The notes below the pieces were generated by a model. That model ran no database searches. It was not told the origin of the DNA and worked only from the letters and a program-made list of their open reading frames with translations. The translations under genes and the position numbers were made by a program. A DNA stretch of 64,000 nucleotides from Nitzschia sp. pyKryTriq1 (lineage: Eukaryota; Bacillariophyta; Bacillariophyceae; Bacillariales; Bacillariaceae): contig OY101119.1 in NCBI GenBank assembly GCA_956465555.1, forward strand, positions 2,094,629-2,158,628. The letters are read 5' to 3'. How positions within the stretch are numbered: position 1 is the first letter of the stretch; each line of letters begins with the position of its first letter. Of the stretch, positions 30,537 to 40,690 are shown piece by piece.

Positions 30537-31382
30537 ATGAAACGAACACACAGGCTGAGACTCTCTTATCCCTGTCTGGTAGCTTTTTTCTGTCTTGCAT
30601 CATCATCGTCATCACCATTCTTTTCCCCTCCGTTCTTGGGTTTCTTCTTGTCGGCAAGTTCTGCCGCTTTTGGATTTTCAACGCGAGAATCGGCATCTAC
30701 CAAAATTAGCACTACTCGAGGATTGTACGGCTGTTACGACTCTTCTTCATATGGTGATAGAGCACTTGTGGAACAACAATTGGGCTACCTTCCCTCCAAC
30801 TTTGTTCGAGTGTCGGCCTGGACCACGAAAACCAAAGTACCGATTGCCATTCAAACGTACCCGCTCCAGGGAGGTGCCAAGCGTCGACAGGCCAAGGCTA
30901 CTTACAATGGAGACTCGTCTGCTCTTCAATCTCCCTTTCCCACTTTGTACTGGTTGACGTGCCCGGAAATTTCAAAATGTGTTGCTGATTTAGAACGTCT
31001 TGGATGCTTGCAAGAGTTTGAAGCGCGGTTACATTCCAACCCAGCACTAGCAGAACGATTGTGTCGGTGTCATCGGCAGTATGCAAAGGAACGATGGAAT
31101 GCCCTTTCCGGTAACGATCGTGCCTTGCTGACGGATTCCACGGAACATGCTGTGTTACGAATGCGAGGGATCATGGAAGAGTCGGGGATTTCGGGGAGCA
31201 ATTTGACACTGACGACAGCAACTACTGGCAACGAGAGTGTTGCGTTTCCATCGATCAAGTGCCTGCATGCGCATTATGCCCATTTTCGAAGCACGAGAGA
31301 TGTTCCCGGATGCGAGAAAAACCCCGTGGGAGAAATGATCCATCAACAATTACTCCTGGAGTTTCCAGATGTAGAATTATAG
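30537..31382 (+). CDS. DUF501 family protein with plastid presequence
   Basis: A single-exon protein of 281 residues. Residues 1-45 form a signal peptide plus SSAAF-GF, an ASAF-like plastid site. The mature part matches bacterial DUF501: QQLGY at the start, PFPTLYWLTCPEI near residue 140, a helical middle with LERLGCLQEFEARL and YAKERW, then IKCLHAHYAHF and NPVGEMI at the end. These last motifs (KCLHxxxAH and NPVGE) are diagnostic. The function is unknown; in actinobacteria the gene often sits near divIC and ppx. The plastid location suggests a cyanobacterial or other bacterial origin, but this is inference. No introns are needed. Confidence 0.88.
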   Translation: MKRTHRLRLSYPCLVAFFCLASSSSSPFFSPPFLGFFLSASSAAFGFSTRESASTKISTTRGLYGCYDSSSYGDRALVEQQLGYLPSNFVRVSAWTTKTKVPIAIQTYPLQGGAKRRQAKATYNGDSSALQSPFPTLYWLTCPEISKCVADLERLGCLQEFEARLHSNPALAERLCRCHRQYAKERWNALSGNDRALLTDSTEHAVLRMRGIMEESGISGSNLTLTTATTGNESVAFPSIKCLHAHYAHFRSTRDVPGCEKNPVGEMIHQQLLLEFPDVEL

Positions 31383-31542
31383 AAAATAATTATCATTCCG
31401 TTACTTTATTTCCATGTAATAAGTTGCAATGAAATGGGATCAAAAATTCATCAAAAATTCAGATTAAAATCAAAACAACTTCTACCGGTATGGCAACCTC
31501 TATAGCTTTGTTGGAAATAAGAAGGTTGGGCAAGAAGAGTCC

Positions 31543-33276
31543 TCAACTAAAGGCTGCAGGGTCGTCAATGATCGCCTGCAACACCAGTTTGCTGCTCTCT
31601 TTGCACGAATGTCCGTCCGAGCATTGACCACGAAGATTGTCCTCCGCAATGCTGCGCAGGTGCTCCTTCACGTAGACTCTCAGTCGAGACGCATCCTCCG
31701 TGGTGAAGCCGAATCGTGGCGTGGTGACTGCCCATAACTGATTCTGAACACTCTCCTGCTTCTTGGCACCCTTCACATATCTACCAGCCACCATTTCTTT
31801 TTGACCCAACAGGACATTTAACATGCCAGCACTCGTGGGTGTTCGTGCCCGTAGTGCCGTTGGAAAGAGGTTGATAAAATCGATACAACTCAAATCCTGC
31901 TCGTCACACGAGGGTAGCACATGGGCCAGTTTCTCATGTTTGATGGGAGGCAAATCATGAACGTGAAGGCCTTCCGTGTATCCAATGGTCAAGCCTGCCG
32001 AAACACAAGTGCTATCTTTCAAAGAAAGAAGAATCCCCGACGTGGTATTGAAGTCATGCGTCACGGAATGGTATTGCCACTCAATATGACGAGAGGCGCA
32101 CCAAATCTTCCATTGCGCCATTTCGTCGGGAAGATCCTCCAAAGCATGTGCCTGAAGATGTTCAACAAACTGAACGTGTAGCCCATCATCTGCATCTAGG
32201 CGACTTTCCAATATCTTTCGCGGGGTCGATTGGGATTGGAGATATGTTTTGACGCGATCCAAATCCCCACTCCACACCCGTTCTGGTTCCACGGTGATGA
32301 TATCATGAATCTGAACATTTGGATTTTCATTGGACGCAATTAACAAGTGATTATCGACGCCACTCAAAGCCTCCACAAGTGGATCGCGAAGCGAGGCATT
32401 CAATGCAGGATCGGTTCGAATGACCCACAAAAAGTTGCGGGACGTTTGAAGTTCCATCGATCGCAATGTAAATTCTTTGAAAAGCTGCAGTCGGGCTAGA
32501 CCTAGATTCACAAGGTTGGGTTGGTTTTGCATGAACCTAAAAGATGGAGGCAATTTAAGAACAGTTAGTACACGGAACTTGAACGGTACGGGCAGTAGGT
32601 ATGTAGCGCATGGCGCATTATTTCGTTCGTACCTTGTGTGAACAACGTGTAAGATTTCACCGTTCGCTTTTTCCACATCCACTTGTTCCGCACGCAGCCG
32701 CCGACTGGACTGATAGTCGAGGTACGATGCCGTTGTCATGTTGGCTGGAAAAAGAGCTAGTGGACGATTTTGCTCGAGATCGTCAGGTACTCGGGGCCCT
32801 TGCTCCGCTGGAAGATGAGAACCATTGTTTGTTTCACAATAAAGAATAGCAAGCAGTACCAAAACCCAAAATGCCGCATTGATGGCCCGAAAGGACACGA
32901 TAGCCGAACCACCCAGGGAGTAATTCTTTCGTCGACCTTTTCTTTGTCGTGGGTGGGTCGTAGTCGTCTGCCATCTGCCACTGCGCGTCGGTGATGGCGA
33001 CGCATCTTCCGATCCGGAACATAAAGCCATTTCAAACTGCGGTACCATTGAAGAGGGTGGTGTGTCCAGTTTGGATTTTGAAACCGATCGTCGGACGACA
33101 TCGTTGAAGTTGTATCGACTTCTACTGGTTCCAGCAGACGTATTATTCTTGTGCCTACTAGTACTGGTCATTGTTCTGCCGCCACCTATCCGTGTGGTTG
33201 TAGCCATTTCCCCAATAGTATCCTGCCCATCATCGTGGACCTGTGGCTCGTTCCATTGAATAATCGCTGGAGGCAT
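31543..33276 (-). CDS. Rhamnosyltransferase-like type II membrane glycosyltransferase (2 exons)
   Basis: Exons 32633-33276 and 31543-32536 encode 545 residues. The intron at 32537-32632 is 96 nt and has no in-frame stop, so the gene looks intronless unless aligned. Splicing gives HVVHTR-FMQNQP, the expected start of the domain, followed by L..LF.EFTL.SM..QTS.NFLWVI. A membrane helix lies at about 126-147 after a Ser/Arg-rich cytosolic tail, a Golgi-type topology. The key block ESRLDADDGLH has the DxDD metal site. The family resembles the putative rhamnosyltransferase domain (PF11316); donor and acceptor are unknown. The start at 33276 is the first ATG; the open frame extends upstream without one. 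Confidence 0.8.
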   Translation of the reverse strand: MPPAIIQWNEPQVHDDGQDTIGEMATTTRIGGGRTMTSTSRHKNNTSAGTSRSRYNFNDVVRRSVSKSKLDTPPSSMVPQFEMALCSGSEDASPSPTRSGRWQTTTTHPRQRKGRRKNYSLGGSAIVSFRAINAAFWVLVLLAILYCETNNGSHLPAEQGPRVPDDLEQNRPLALFPANMTTASYLDYQSSRRLRAEQVDVEKANGEILHVVHTRYERNNAPCATYLLPVPFKFRVLTVLKLPPSFRFMQNQPNLVNLGLARLQLFKEFTLRSMELQTSRNFLWVIRTDPALNASLRDPLVEALSGVDNHLLIASNENPNVQIHDIITVEPERVWSGDLDRVKTYLQSQSTPRKILESRLDADDGLHVQFVEHLQAHALEDLPDEMAQWKIWCASRHIEWQYHSVTHDFNTTSGILLSLKDSTCVSAGLTIGYTEGLHVHDLPPIKHEKLAHVLPSCDEQDLSCIDFINLFPTALRARTPTSAGMLNVLLGQKEMVAGRYVKGAKKQESVQNQLWAVTTPRFGFTTEDASRLRVYVKEHLRSIAEDNLRGQCSDGHSCKESSKLVLQAIIDDPAAFS

Positions 33277-34027
33277 GATGGTCGTGAGCGAGTGGGCACC
33301 AAAAATGAAAACGAAGATCACTACCGTTTCTTATTTTTTGTGGAGGGAAGGCTGGAGAAAGGATCTTTCTGGAGTCGTTGCCGCCTTATACTTGCAACTT
33401 AAGTGAAACAACACGCCATGTGTATTTTATGGAAAGAATGGGGAGAATTTTTGTCTCAAGAATGGCTTCTCAAATTATTTCGGAAATCAAGTGACAACAA
33501 CTCACCTGCCTCTCGGCTTCCCACATTCTGTTGTATCAGCACGAGCGACACATACATTAGCCCTAATACATCATCGGGCATTGCTGGCCTGGGGTGCGTG
33601 GGGTTGGATGGAGATGAGTTAGTGGGAAGGAGAAAGTAAAATTTGGCGGGTCGTATGGCTCGCGACAAACATGGGAAATCCGATACTCGATTGGAAGTTC
33701 GGTGTGCAACGGAAATGGGTGTGACACAGAAAATGGGAATCTTGATCGACTAACGCATTTTCCCGCCGAAAAATAGACGGACACTTTTCGGTCCCTCTCG
33801 GACATCAGTCTGTCCGGTTGTTCGTGATGAGCTCCGACAAACGACAAACGCAATGATCGATGTCGGCCGAAAATCAAAGAAGCCGGATTGAAGAAGTCAA
33901 CAACGGTCACCATGGGACCATGGTCATCGTGAAACGTGACGCCATCATTCATTCATTCATTCATTCCTCAGCCACTCTGCACACTCTTTCATACTTAGAC
34001 CTGCTCAGCCGACCTACATCAAACGAC
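33277..34027. other. Divergent promoter region
   Basis: 750 bp between the rhamnosyltransferase-like gene and DDI1. It has a (CATT)n run at 33945-33965. No gene is supported. Confidence 0.45.
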
Positions 34028-35392
34028 ATGTCCGGTATCACAATAACACTGTGCAACCCGCAATCGGGCGCCTCCGAATCCATGCCCGTGTCATCCTCCA
34101 TGAGCATTGCCGACTGCTTGGAATTCTCTCGCGCCTTGCTCGGAATGGAGGGTGATGATTTGATCCTTGTCAAGGACGGAAAACGCCTCGGTGGGTCCAC
34201 TTTGAGTGAATCAGGAGTCCAGGATGGCGACTTGTTAGTCGTAATGAGGCCTCAAGCTGCTGCTCCTCCTGCCGCAAGACCGCCCGCTCCAGCGGCGGGT
34301 GGCCTGGACTTTTCGAACTTGCTGGCGTCGTCGGTCGGTTCGTCTAGCACCGCCACGGCTTCCAGCGGTGGAGGTCTCGACTTTTCCAGTCTGCTGGCTT
34401 CGGCCGCTGGCTCATCTAGCAGCAGCAGTAGTAACGCAGACCCTACGCCGGTGTACTTTCCTGGAATGAATTTCGCTGACGCGGTCGATCACAACCCTCA
34501 TCCTCGAGCGATTGTCAAACTCTTGCAGCAGCACCAAAATCTCTACAAGGAACTCAACTACCACAATCCCACATTGGCGCGCAAGCTCCAGAATGAACCT
34601 TACGAAGCTGCAGTGGAGATCTGGAGGAACGATATGGTCAAGGGCAGCATCCAGACCGCCAGCGCCATCACACAAAATTTCCACAAGGAACAATTGTTTC
34701 AAAAACGACTCCTAGAAAACCCTAATGACATCGAAGCGAAAGAGTACTTTGACAGCAAGCGAAAACGAGGGCTGGTGCAACAGCAGTATCACCAAGCGAT
34801 GCAAGAATACCCCGAGAGTATGGGCAGAGTTCTCATGTTGTACATTGAAGCCACGATCAACAACCATACCCTCCAAGCCTTTGTGGACTCGGGAGCGCAA
34901 GCCACCATTATGAGCAAAAAGTGTGCGCGGAAATGTGGGATTTTGGATTTGGTCGATACTCGCTTTGCAGGTGTAGCCGTGGGGGTCGGAACGGGCAAAA
35001 TTTTGGGACGCATCCATATCGTTCAGCTTCAAATTGGTAACACGTACTTTCCTTGCTCTGTCACTGTGATGGATGACATGACGTTGCCTTCGGGAGGGCC
35101 GTCTGGTGGCGGCGATGATGCCCCCAAACCCAAGGATATGGACTTTTTGCTAGGTCTGGACATGTTGAAGCGACATTTGTGTATTATGGATCTGGGAGAA
35201 GGCTGCCTCAAGTTTCGTTTGGCGCCAGGGCAGTACTTGGAGACGCCATTTTTACACGAGAAGGATTTGGACGAGAGTAAGGGTGGGACGAAAGGATTCA
35301 ATGCTGAGCGATCCAATCAAGAATTGGAAGAAGCCCAACGGCGATATGAAGAAGACCAATCGAAGAAAGGTGGGGACACTATGGAAGAATAG
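34028..35392 (+). CDS. DDI1: DDI1-type ubiquitin-dependent aspartyl protease
   Basis: A single-exon protein of 454 residues. The start at 34028 was chosen because it begins the ubiquitin-like domain; 56 residues upstream are in frame but unrelated. Residues 1-75 are the UBL (ITITLCNPQSG ... VQDGDLLVVM). A Gly/Ser/Ala-rich linker with two repeats of GGLDFS(N/S)LLAS follows, then a helical HDD region (about 140-265). The retroviral-like protease domain spans about 275-400, with the active site VDSGAQ (Asp287) and the family block LLGLDMLKRH. No UBA is seen at the C-terminus, which ends in a charged helix. DDI1 cleaves or shuttles polyubiquitinated proteins to the proteasome and processes stress factors. 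Confidence 0.95.
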   Translation: MSGITITLCNPQSGASESMPVSSSMSIADCLEFSRALLGMEGDDLILVKDGKRLGGSTLSESGVQDGDLLVVMRPQAAAPPAARPPAPAAGGLDFSNLLASSVGSSSTATASSGGGLDFSSLLASAAGSSSSSSSNADPTPVYFPGMNFADAVDHNPHPRAIVKLLQQHQNLYKELNYHNPTLARKLQNEPYEAAVEIWRNDMVKGSIQTASAITQNFHKEQLFQKRLLENPNDIEAKEYFDSKRKRGLVQQQYHQAMQEYPESMGRVLMLYIEATINNHTLQAFVDSGAQATIMSKKCARKCGILDLVDTRFAGVAVGVGTGKILGRIHIVQLQIGNTYFPCSVTVMDDMTLPSGGPSGGGDDAPKPKDMDFLLGLDMLKRHLCIMDLGEGCLKFRLAPGQYLETPFLHEKDLDESKGGTKGFNAERSNQELEEAQRRYEEDQSKKGGDTMEE

Positions 35393-35820
35393 TAGCTCCA
35401 GAGAGTACGGAGGGTATTAGAAATCAAGGAATGATTAGAATGATTGTCGCTTGGTACAAGTACGCAATTACAGTATCAGTACAGTAGTGCCGATTATTGT
35501 CCAGAATGCAGCGGCTTTGCCTGCCCCATGGTTGTGGAAACTATACTGTACGAGTAGATTTGACGAGAGGATGTAACGGTAGGCTACGACTGAGTCGTCT
35601 TCCATCGACTCCTCAATCGGTGAAGCAATAAATCGGAGACATTGCTCAGCGGTTCATATTATCAAGACGGAATGTCAGTGATAAAGAGTAAGTAGGTCCT
35701 CGACCACAAGTACACTACAACTAAACTAATTGTAGACTACTGTACCGGTACGTACGTGGTACGGTACAGAGAGACACCCACCTTACCGGTACAGTTTATG
35801 TCCGAAAAAAAAAGAGTGTG
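35393..35820. other. Intergenic, tRNA 3' flank
   Basis: 430 bp with GTACGGTAC/ACCGGTA strings at 35740-35795. A run of nine A at 35805-35813 gives the T-run expected for Pol III termination of the minus-strand tRNA. Confidence 0.5.
35805..35813 (-). terminator. Pol III T-run for tRNA-Val
   Basis: Nine T residues on the minus strand, 8 nt beyond the tRNA 3' end. Confidence 0.8.
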
Positions 35821-35894
35821 TACAAAGACCGGGAATCGAACCCGGGACCTACGCTGTGTTAAAGCGTCGTCATAACCAACTAGACCATCTCTGC
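35821..35894 (-). tRNA. tRNA-Val (AAC)
   Basis: A 74-nt cloverleaf. The acceptor arm is GCAGAGA/TCTTTGT with G-U pairs. The D arm lies in GGTCTAGTTGGTTATGAC, the anticodon stem is ACGCT/AGCGT and the loop is TTAACAC, so the anticodon is AAC. The T arm is CCGGG-TTCGATT-CCCGG. There is no encoded CCA and no intron. Pol III A and B box matches are inside the D and T arms. Confidence 0.95.
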
Positions 35895-37291
35895 TGGATC
35901 AGCTATCGAGCTGATTTTTTTGTTTATATTGTGCTAAAAATATTCTTCTATTAAAGCAACAACTACTGTACAAAGGATATTTTCCTTCAAGTACAGTATT
36001 TCTATCTACAGTAAACCCTGGGATGGGTTTCGCTTCCACTTCATCAGTAGATGCAGAAAATGAAATAAACAAGTGCTGTTCCAATATGTGTTTGTCTCCT
36101 CAGTTGTAGTCCTGGGTCGTCGCTATCATTTTCGCAAACCTTGTTCCTATCATTTGGTGCTGTCATTACGAAATAGAAGTCATACAAATACTTGGAAATG
36201 ATGTCCATTTTCAACAATCCTTCCTATTTGGATGGAGAGTGGAATGCCAATCCCATAACTAAAACTTTGGCCTGCGACCATATTTAGCATATGGATACGA
36301 ATAAAGTTGAATATTGAAAGTTTCAGCAATGTTGGATATTCATTGATGTAGAAGGGCATGATCGTCTAGCAAAATAGTTCGGACATTCTACGCGCACATG
36401 TACCAGAGTCTACGTGTGACGTCAGCTTTTGGGCTATATTAGTACCCAGGGTACATATCCACCTTAAGGCCAGCACTTGCAAAGTAGGTAGGAGGCTTGT
36501 TGAGTTCATCGTCAGTCATGTTGGTACTTGTGGGTCATTGATTACCTAGGCTTCGTTTCAACTTTTTGGAGAAAAGTTAAAACGCAGCCTATCGTAGTTA
36601 TTTCTACGAGGAGGTACGAGAGCCTCACTTTCGAGGCATCTTTAGTGGCTGGCAAGGCTCCAATGCACCCCATTAGCGCGCAATTACCAAGTGGCGCGTG
36701 TCACTCATGCGAAGTGCGTGGAAGCTTCCGGTGGTCATAATTCATGAACTATGTACGCCAGATCTGAGGACGACCAAAATATCATTGAAAAGCTTAAGAT
36801 CTGGATATTTATTTTATGTTAACACCCAAAAATCCATTTTTTAGCCGTTTGGGGGGGTTAGGCTTCATTTTAACTTGGCCAGTCTTACATGATGATAGTG
36901 GTTACTTATGGAAATCCTTCGTTTCGATAAGACGTGTTTCGCAAGAGACTCAACAACCAAGTCTATAGTTAAATTATCATACTGAAAGCAGGAACAAAAA
37001 ATACAAACCCACTCCCGATTGGCATGGAACCGTCCAGCGTCGACGACCTCAAAAGGGAGCCCAAAATGGCAAGGTCGAACAAGCAAAGCCGACCAAAAAA
37101 TTGTTCGGGCTCTTCTAAGAGGGTGGTAGGACAACAGCTTTAGGGCTCGTTAACAATCTGCTTCCGTTGCTAGCAGGCCCCGACCAGTTAAGCAAGTGGG
37201 GGGACTGCAAGGAAACCTTGTACCAAAGACACAACGAAGTGGTCTCCCTTACAGTATCAAAAACTCAAAAGCTTCCTATCAATTTGAGAGA
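35895..37291. other. 1.4-kb AT-rich gene-free region
   Basis: Between the tRNA and the GT fusion gene. It is more AT-rich than the surroundings and has few of the GGTACC strings seen elsewhere. Short frames at 36528 and 36865 have no family resemblance. I see no gene or clear mobile element remnant. Confidence 0.5.
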
Positions 37292-40174
37292 TTATAGTTT
37301 CATGTATTTTTCTGGGCATAAACCATAGGCGAGTGCAAATAGCCGTTTCATCATCTGATCTTTGACGTAGTGGAAGGCGATGCTTTTTGGCGAGCAATGC
37401 TCAGGTCCTTCCTTGATATTGATTGAGTATTTTGCGTACCAATCCTTTGCTGGGTCTTTTGGTAGTCGGTAACCCCAATGGTGACCTGGCAAGAACGGCA
37501 TGTATCGTTCTCCCCCATCATCGTCTTTGGTGTCATACACAAAAACGCCCATTTTTCGAAAGATCTTTGCTACCATTGTATCTTCACTGAAGGTATGCGC
37601 ATGTGGAAAGTAGTTCGGGAATCCTTCTGTCACCAAGAGTTTGAAGGCGGCCTTATTCATAGTGTAACCAGAGCCACCCGAAGCAAAGATATCGTCCATG
37701 TTCCCCATATAGGCAAAACGGCGTCCAAGAAAAAGTGGCGTTTGCATTGTTTCGTTTCCAAAGGGGAGATAGATCCCTCCGTTGGCGGCAGTTCTTAGTT
37801 CTTCGCTTTCGAGATACAGCCTAAAGTTTTCGACGATCAAGAACAAGTCATCACCACCGATATGAAACCAGTCGTATTCCTCGTAGTAATTGTCGTAGAT
37901 GTATGCCCACATACTTCGGACCTTTTGCCAAATGTTGTTGTCTGAAAAAAGAGAAATGTCACGGAAGAAGGAAAAGGAGGTGAGATGTTTGCTTCAAGGT
38001 GGCAGTTCACTGTAGCATGAGCATCGAATCTTACATTCTTCAGGGCCGTCGTGGGGAATTTCGACGGTACCAAGCGACTTGTCTGTCTTGGTCGAACCCA
38101 CCATGAAGCCATCGCATTTGGGTCCCCACGTCTCTCGAATATTTGGAATACGGCCGTGACCACTTTCTGTTGTGTACACCAAACAAAAGATTTTGTCTCG
38201 CTTGACATTTGATGCATTCTGCTTCTTGTCGTATTCCATATCGACCACGATTCTTTCGGACATCATTCGGAAATTATTATCTCGTTGCGAACATGCTTGA
38301 GCCTCGTAGGTCTCATCCATTTTAAAAGGTGGCGGGTTATTCCGAAGGGCCTTTTCATCATGCACGTATCCCCAATTACCTTCTTCGTCCTTGGCTCCCA
38401 TGTGAGGATGCTCTTTGTGGCCCCCGTCCATGGGTACAAACGAAATATCAAGGGGCTGAGCCTTTTGTACAATCTCTAGATTCTCCTTGCGCAAGGGAAT
38501 CTTTGGTTTTCGCCTGCCATTCGCCTCCATTGTATCAATGACTGCTGGTTCTGCGTGTTCGGGTTCCTCCAAGGGTGGCGGCTCGTGATGCTCTTCATGT
38601 TTGAGTTCATTTTCCTTGGCCTTGCGCTGTTTTTCTTCTAGATTGGCCCGGATGTTGGGATTGGGATGCCCCGCAGCTTGATGCTTGGCTTCCTGGTCTT
38701 CAATATCGGCATGTACTTGGGCCATTTCTTCCTTTTTTATTGTTCCACCCTTCTTGGCCGTACTGATGCCGTCACCACCCGAGGCATGCTTCCCACCAGC
38801 TTTTGTGTGTTCCCAATTCGTCTGTTGCAATACTTTCCCGAGATGAGTATTGACTTCTTTGGCGTACCATTCAAACGGTCGGCATCGTTTGGAAATATCA
38901 CCCTTGGGAAATGTTGGAGAATGTTTGGCGTGTTGAACTTTGGTTTCCCAATCAAGTCTCGTAATTTGGGTGGAATAGGCCTGGAAGAATCGTTGTTGCA
39001 TGGCATCGTCCATCCAGACGGCAGCAAATCGTGCGGCCAACAACGGGTCAAGAGGCACCGTTGGGAGTGCATCCATCCACGAGCTGGTGGTTGTGATTTG
39101 AGCGTCTTGAACAATGTCGATACCATCGGCACACAGCCACAGATTAAGCGCGAGTTCGAGATTTGCGGGCCAAGGATCCATCAATGAGGGGTCTTGAACG
39201 GGAAGATGGACAAATGTATCGAGGCGGAGTGCAATTCCGGCTCCATTGAGGGCGGGAGTACCGTAGGACGCCCCACTGCTAAAATTAATATCTGAAGCCT
39301 TGGCGTTGGCTTGGAGCAAGGGCGCCATCTTTTCATCAAAGGACGTCACCTTGCCCGGATCTTCCAGACGCATACTGACTGCATTCGCCAATTTCAACGC
39401 GACATCTTCGTCTCCTCGCAGAAATGGAGGCGGAACAATCAATGCATTTGTAACTGCTTGTAGCCAGGTATGATCCATCAATTGAGCCCCCGCCTGCAAC
39501 AGAACCAGGATCAAATCTTCTTCGGGACTCTTGAGCCCAGCTTCGATGTGCTTTTGCTCTAGTAACTGCACAAACTCGACGGCTTCCAAGCGCGCTGCCG
39601 CGAGTCCCACACGCTCCGGGTGGAACATGGTATGAATCTTGCGACCATGCGGATCCTCGTCCGTTTCTTTATTCTTGCTCATTCCTCCGATATGAATGTC
39701 CGGCCGCAACCCATGCCAGTGGGGCACGCTGCCTTGATCCATCTTCAGCATTTCGTCCACTAGCACTTTGTTTTCTTCTTGTCCATCCATCACTGCACAA
39801 ATCAAGAAGACCCGGTTCAAATCAGTATTGCGCAAGACCGACTCGACTGTCGATTTGAGAGGTTCTGCCTCGTCTCCCACAACCACAAATACGACCCGCG
39901 GATGCGTCGGTCCGTACCCCATCACATCGACGCGATCCATGACGCTTCGCAAATTCATAGTACGATGGTGATGATCCTGGACCGTTTTCGAGGGTCCCAC
40001 AACGTCACCCGTACTTTCGTCGATAATAGTGTTGTTGTTGTTTGAATTGGAAGATGCTCCAAACAACGCCATCACCCACAGCGGCCATAGACACGCCAAA
40101 AAGAGGAACATTCTCGCCTTGAATTCTTGTGTCATTCTTCCATTAGCGGCAGGGGGACCAGGAACATTGTTCAT
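37292..40174 (-). CDS. GalNAc-transferase-like / C1GalT-like (GT31) fusion, type II membrane protein (2 exons)
   Basis: Exons 38035-40174 and 37292-37941 encode 929 residues. The intron at 37942-38034 (GTAAGA...TTCAG) is phase 1. A membrane anchor lies at about 23-42. Residues ~90-440 resemble polypeptide GalNAc-transferases (GT27): VGLAAARLEA, NGAGIALRLDTF, W..NLELALNLWLC, RFAAVWMDD and CRPFEWYAKEV. The DxH metal site is replaced by LQAGAQ, so this part is probably not catalytic. A charged, helical linker (about 450-590) is followed by a GT31 domain with WGPKCDGFMVGSTKTD, KVRSMWAYIY, DWFHIGGDD and GGSGYTMNKAA. This is the core-1 galactosyltransferase-like type with intact GDD. Golgi mucin-type O-glycosylation is inferred. 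Confidence 0.85.
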
Positions 40175-40690
40175 GGTCGTCCTTTCCTATTGCTTTAATT
40201 AGCTAATAACTACAGGTGATTGAGTTGCAAGATGAGCGAAGAGTGAGTGTTGAAAGTGACCACTTCTACTACTAGTAGTAGTTGTAGTAGTAGGAACGGT
40301 CATTGCTGTGTTCAAGTTGATGATCTGATGATTCTTATGTTCGGTTGCCATACCTTACTTGTGTACTGTACCGGTACGAACGGTACCAGTAATGTACGTA
40401 CTGTATTATACCAGGTACCGGTTGTACCGCGATAGCCATGACAAAAAAATTAATCATGATGAATGATGACGATGGACTTCTTGGACTTCTCCTTAATTTG
40501 TCGGACGGGTCGAACGTCACACATGCCACTAAATGGGCGGGCTGACGATGGATGGATGGAAGCAAAACAAACACAAGAAACTTGGCGTTGTGTGTTTGCT
40601 TCCGACCATGCGATAATTGTTGACAAAGGGTCCTTACAGTACTACGTACTTTGTAGCATACTACAGTTCGTACCAGTGCTTCATTCCACC
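40175..40690. other. Divergent promoter region
   Basis: 515 bp between the GT fusion and the helicase gene. It has ACCGGTAC/GGTACCAG strings at 40368-40425. The frame upstream of 40691 has no family support. Confidence 0.45.

Noticed and set aside
33860-34027. N-terminal extension of DDI1
   Set aside because: In frame but unrelated to the family; the ubiquitin-like domain begins at the ATG at 34028.
36528-37134. Short frames in the AT-rich region
   Set aside because: Below convincing length, no family match, no splice support.
39192-39540. Catalytic GalNAc-T assignment for the fusion protein
   Set aside because: The DxH metal site is absent, so I call the domain GalNAc-T-like rather than active.
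40463-40690. N-terminal extension of the DHX helicase
   Set aside because: The extension has no domain and contains promoter-like GGTACC strings. The ATG at 40691 has a good context (CCACCATGG).
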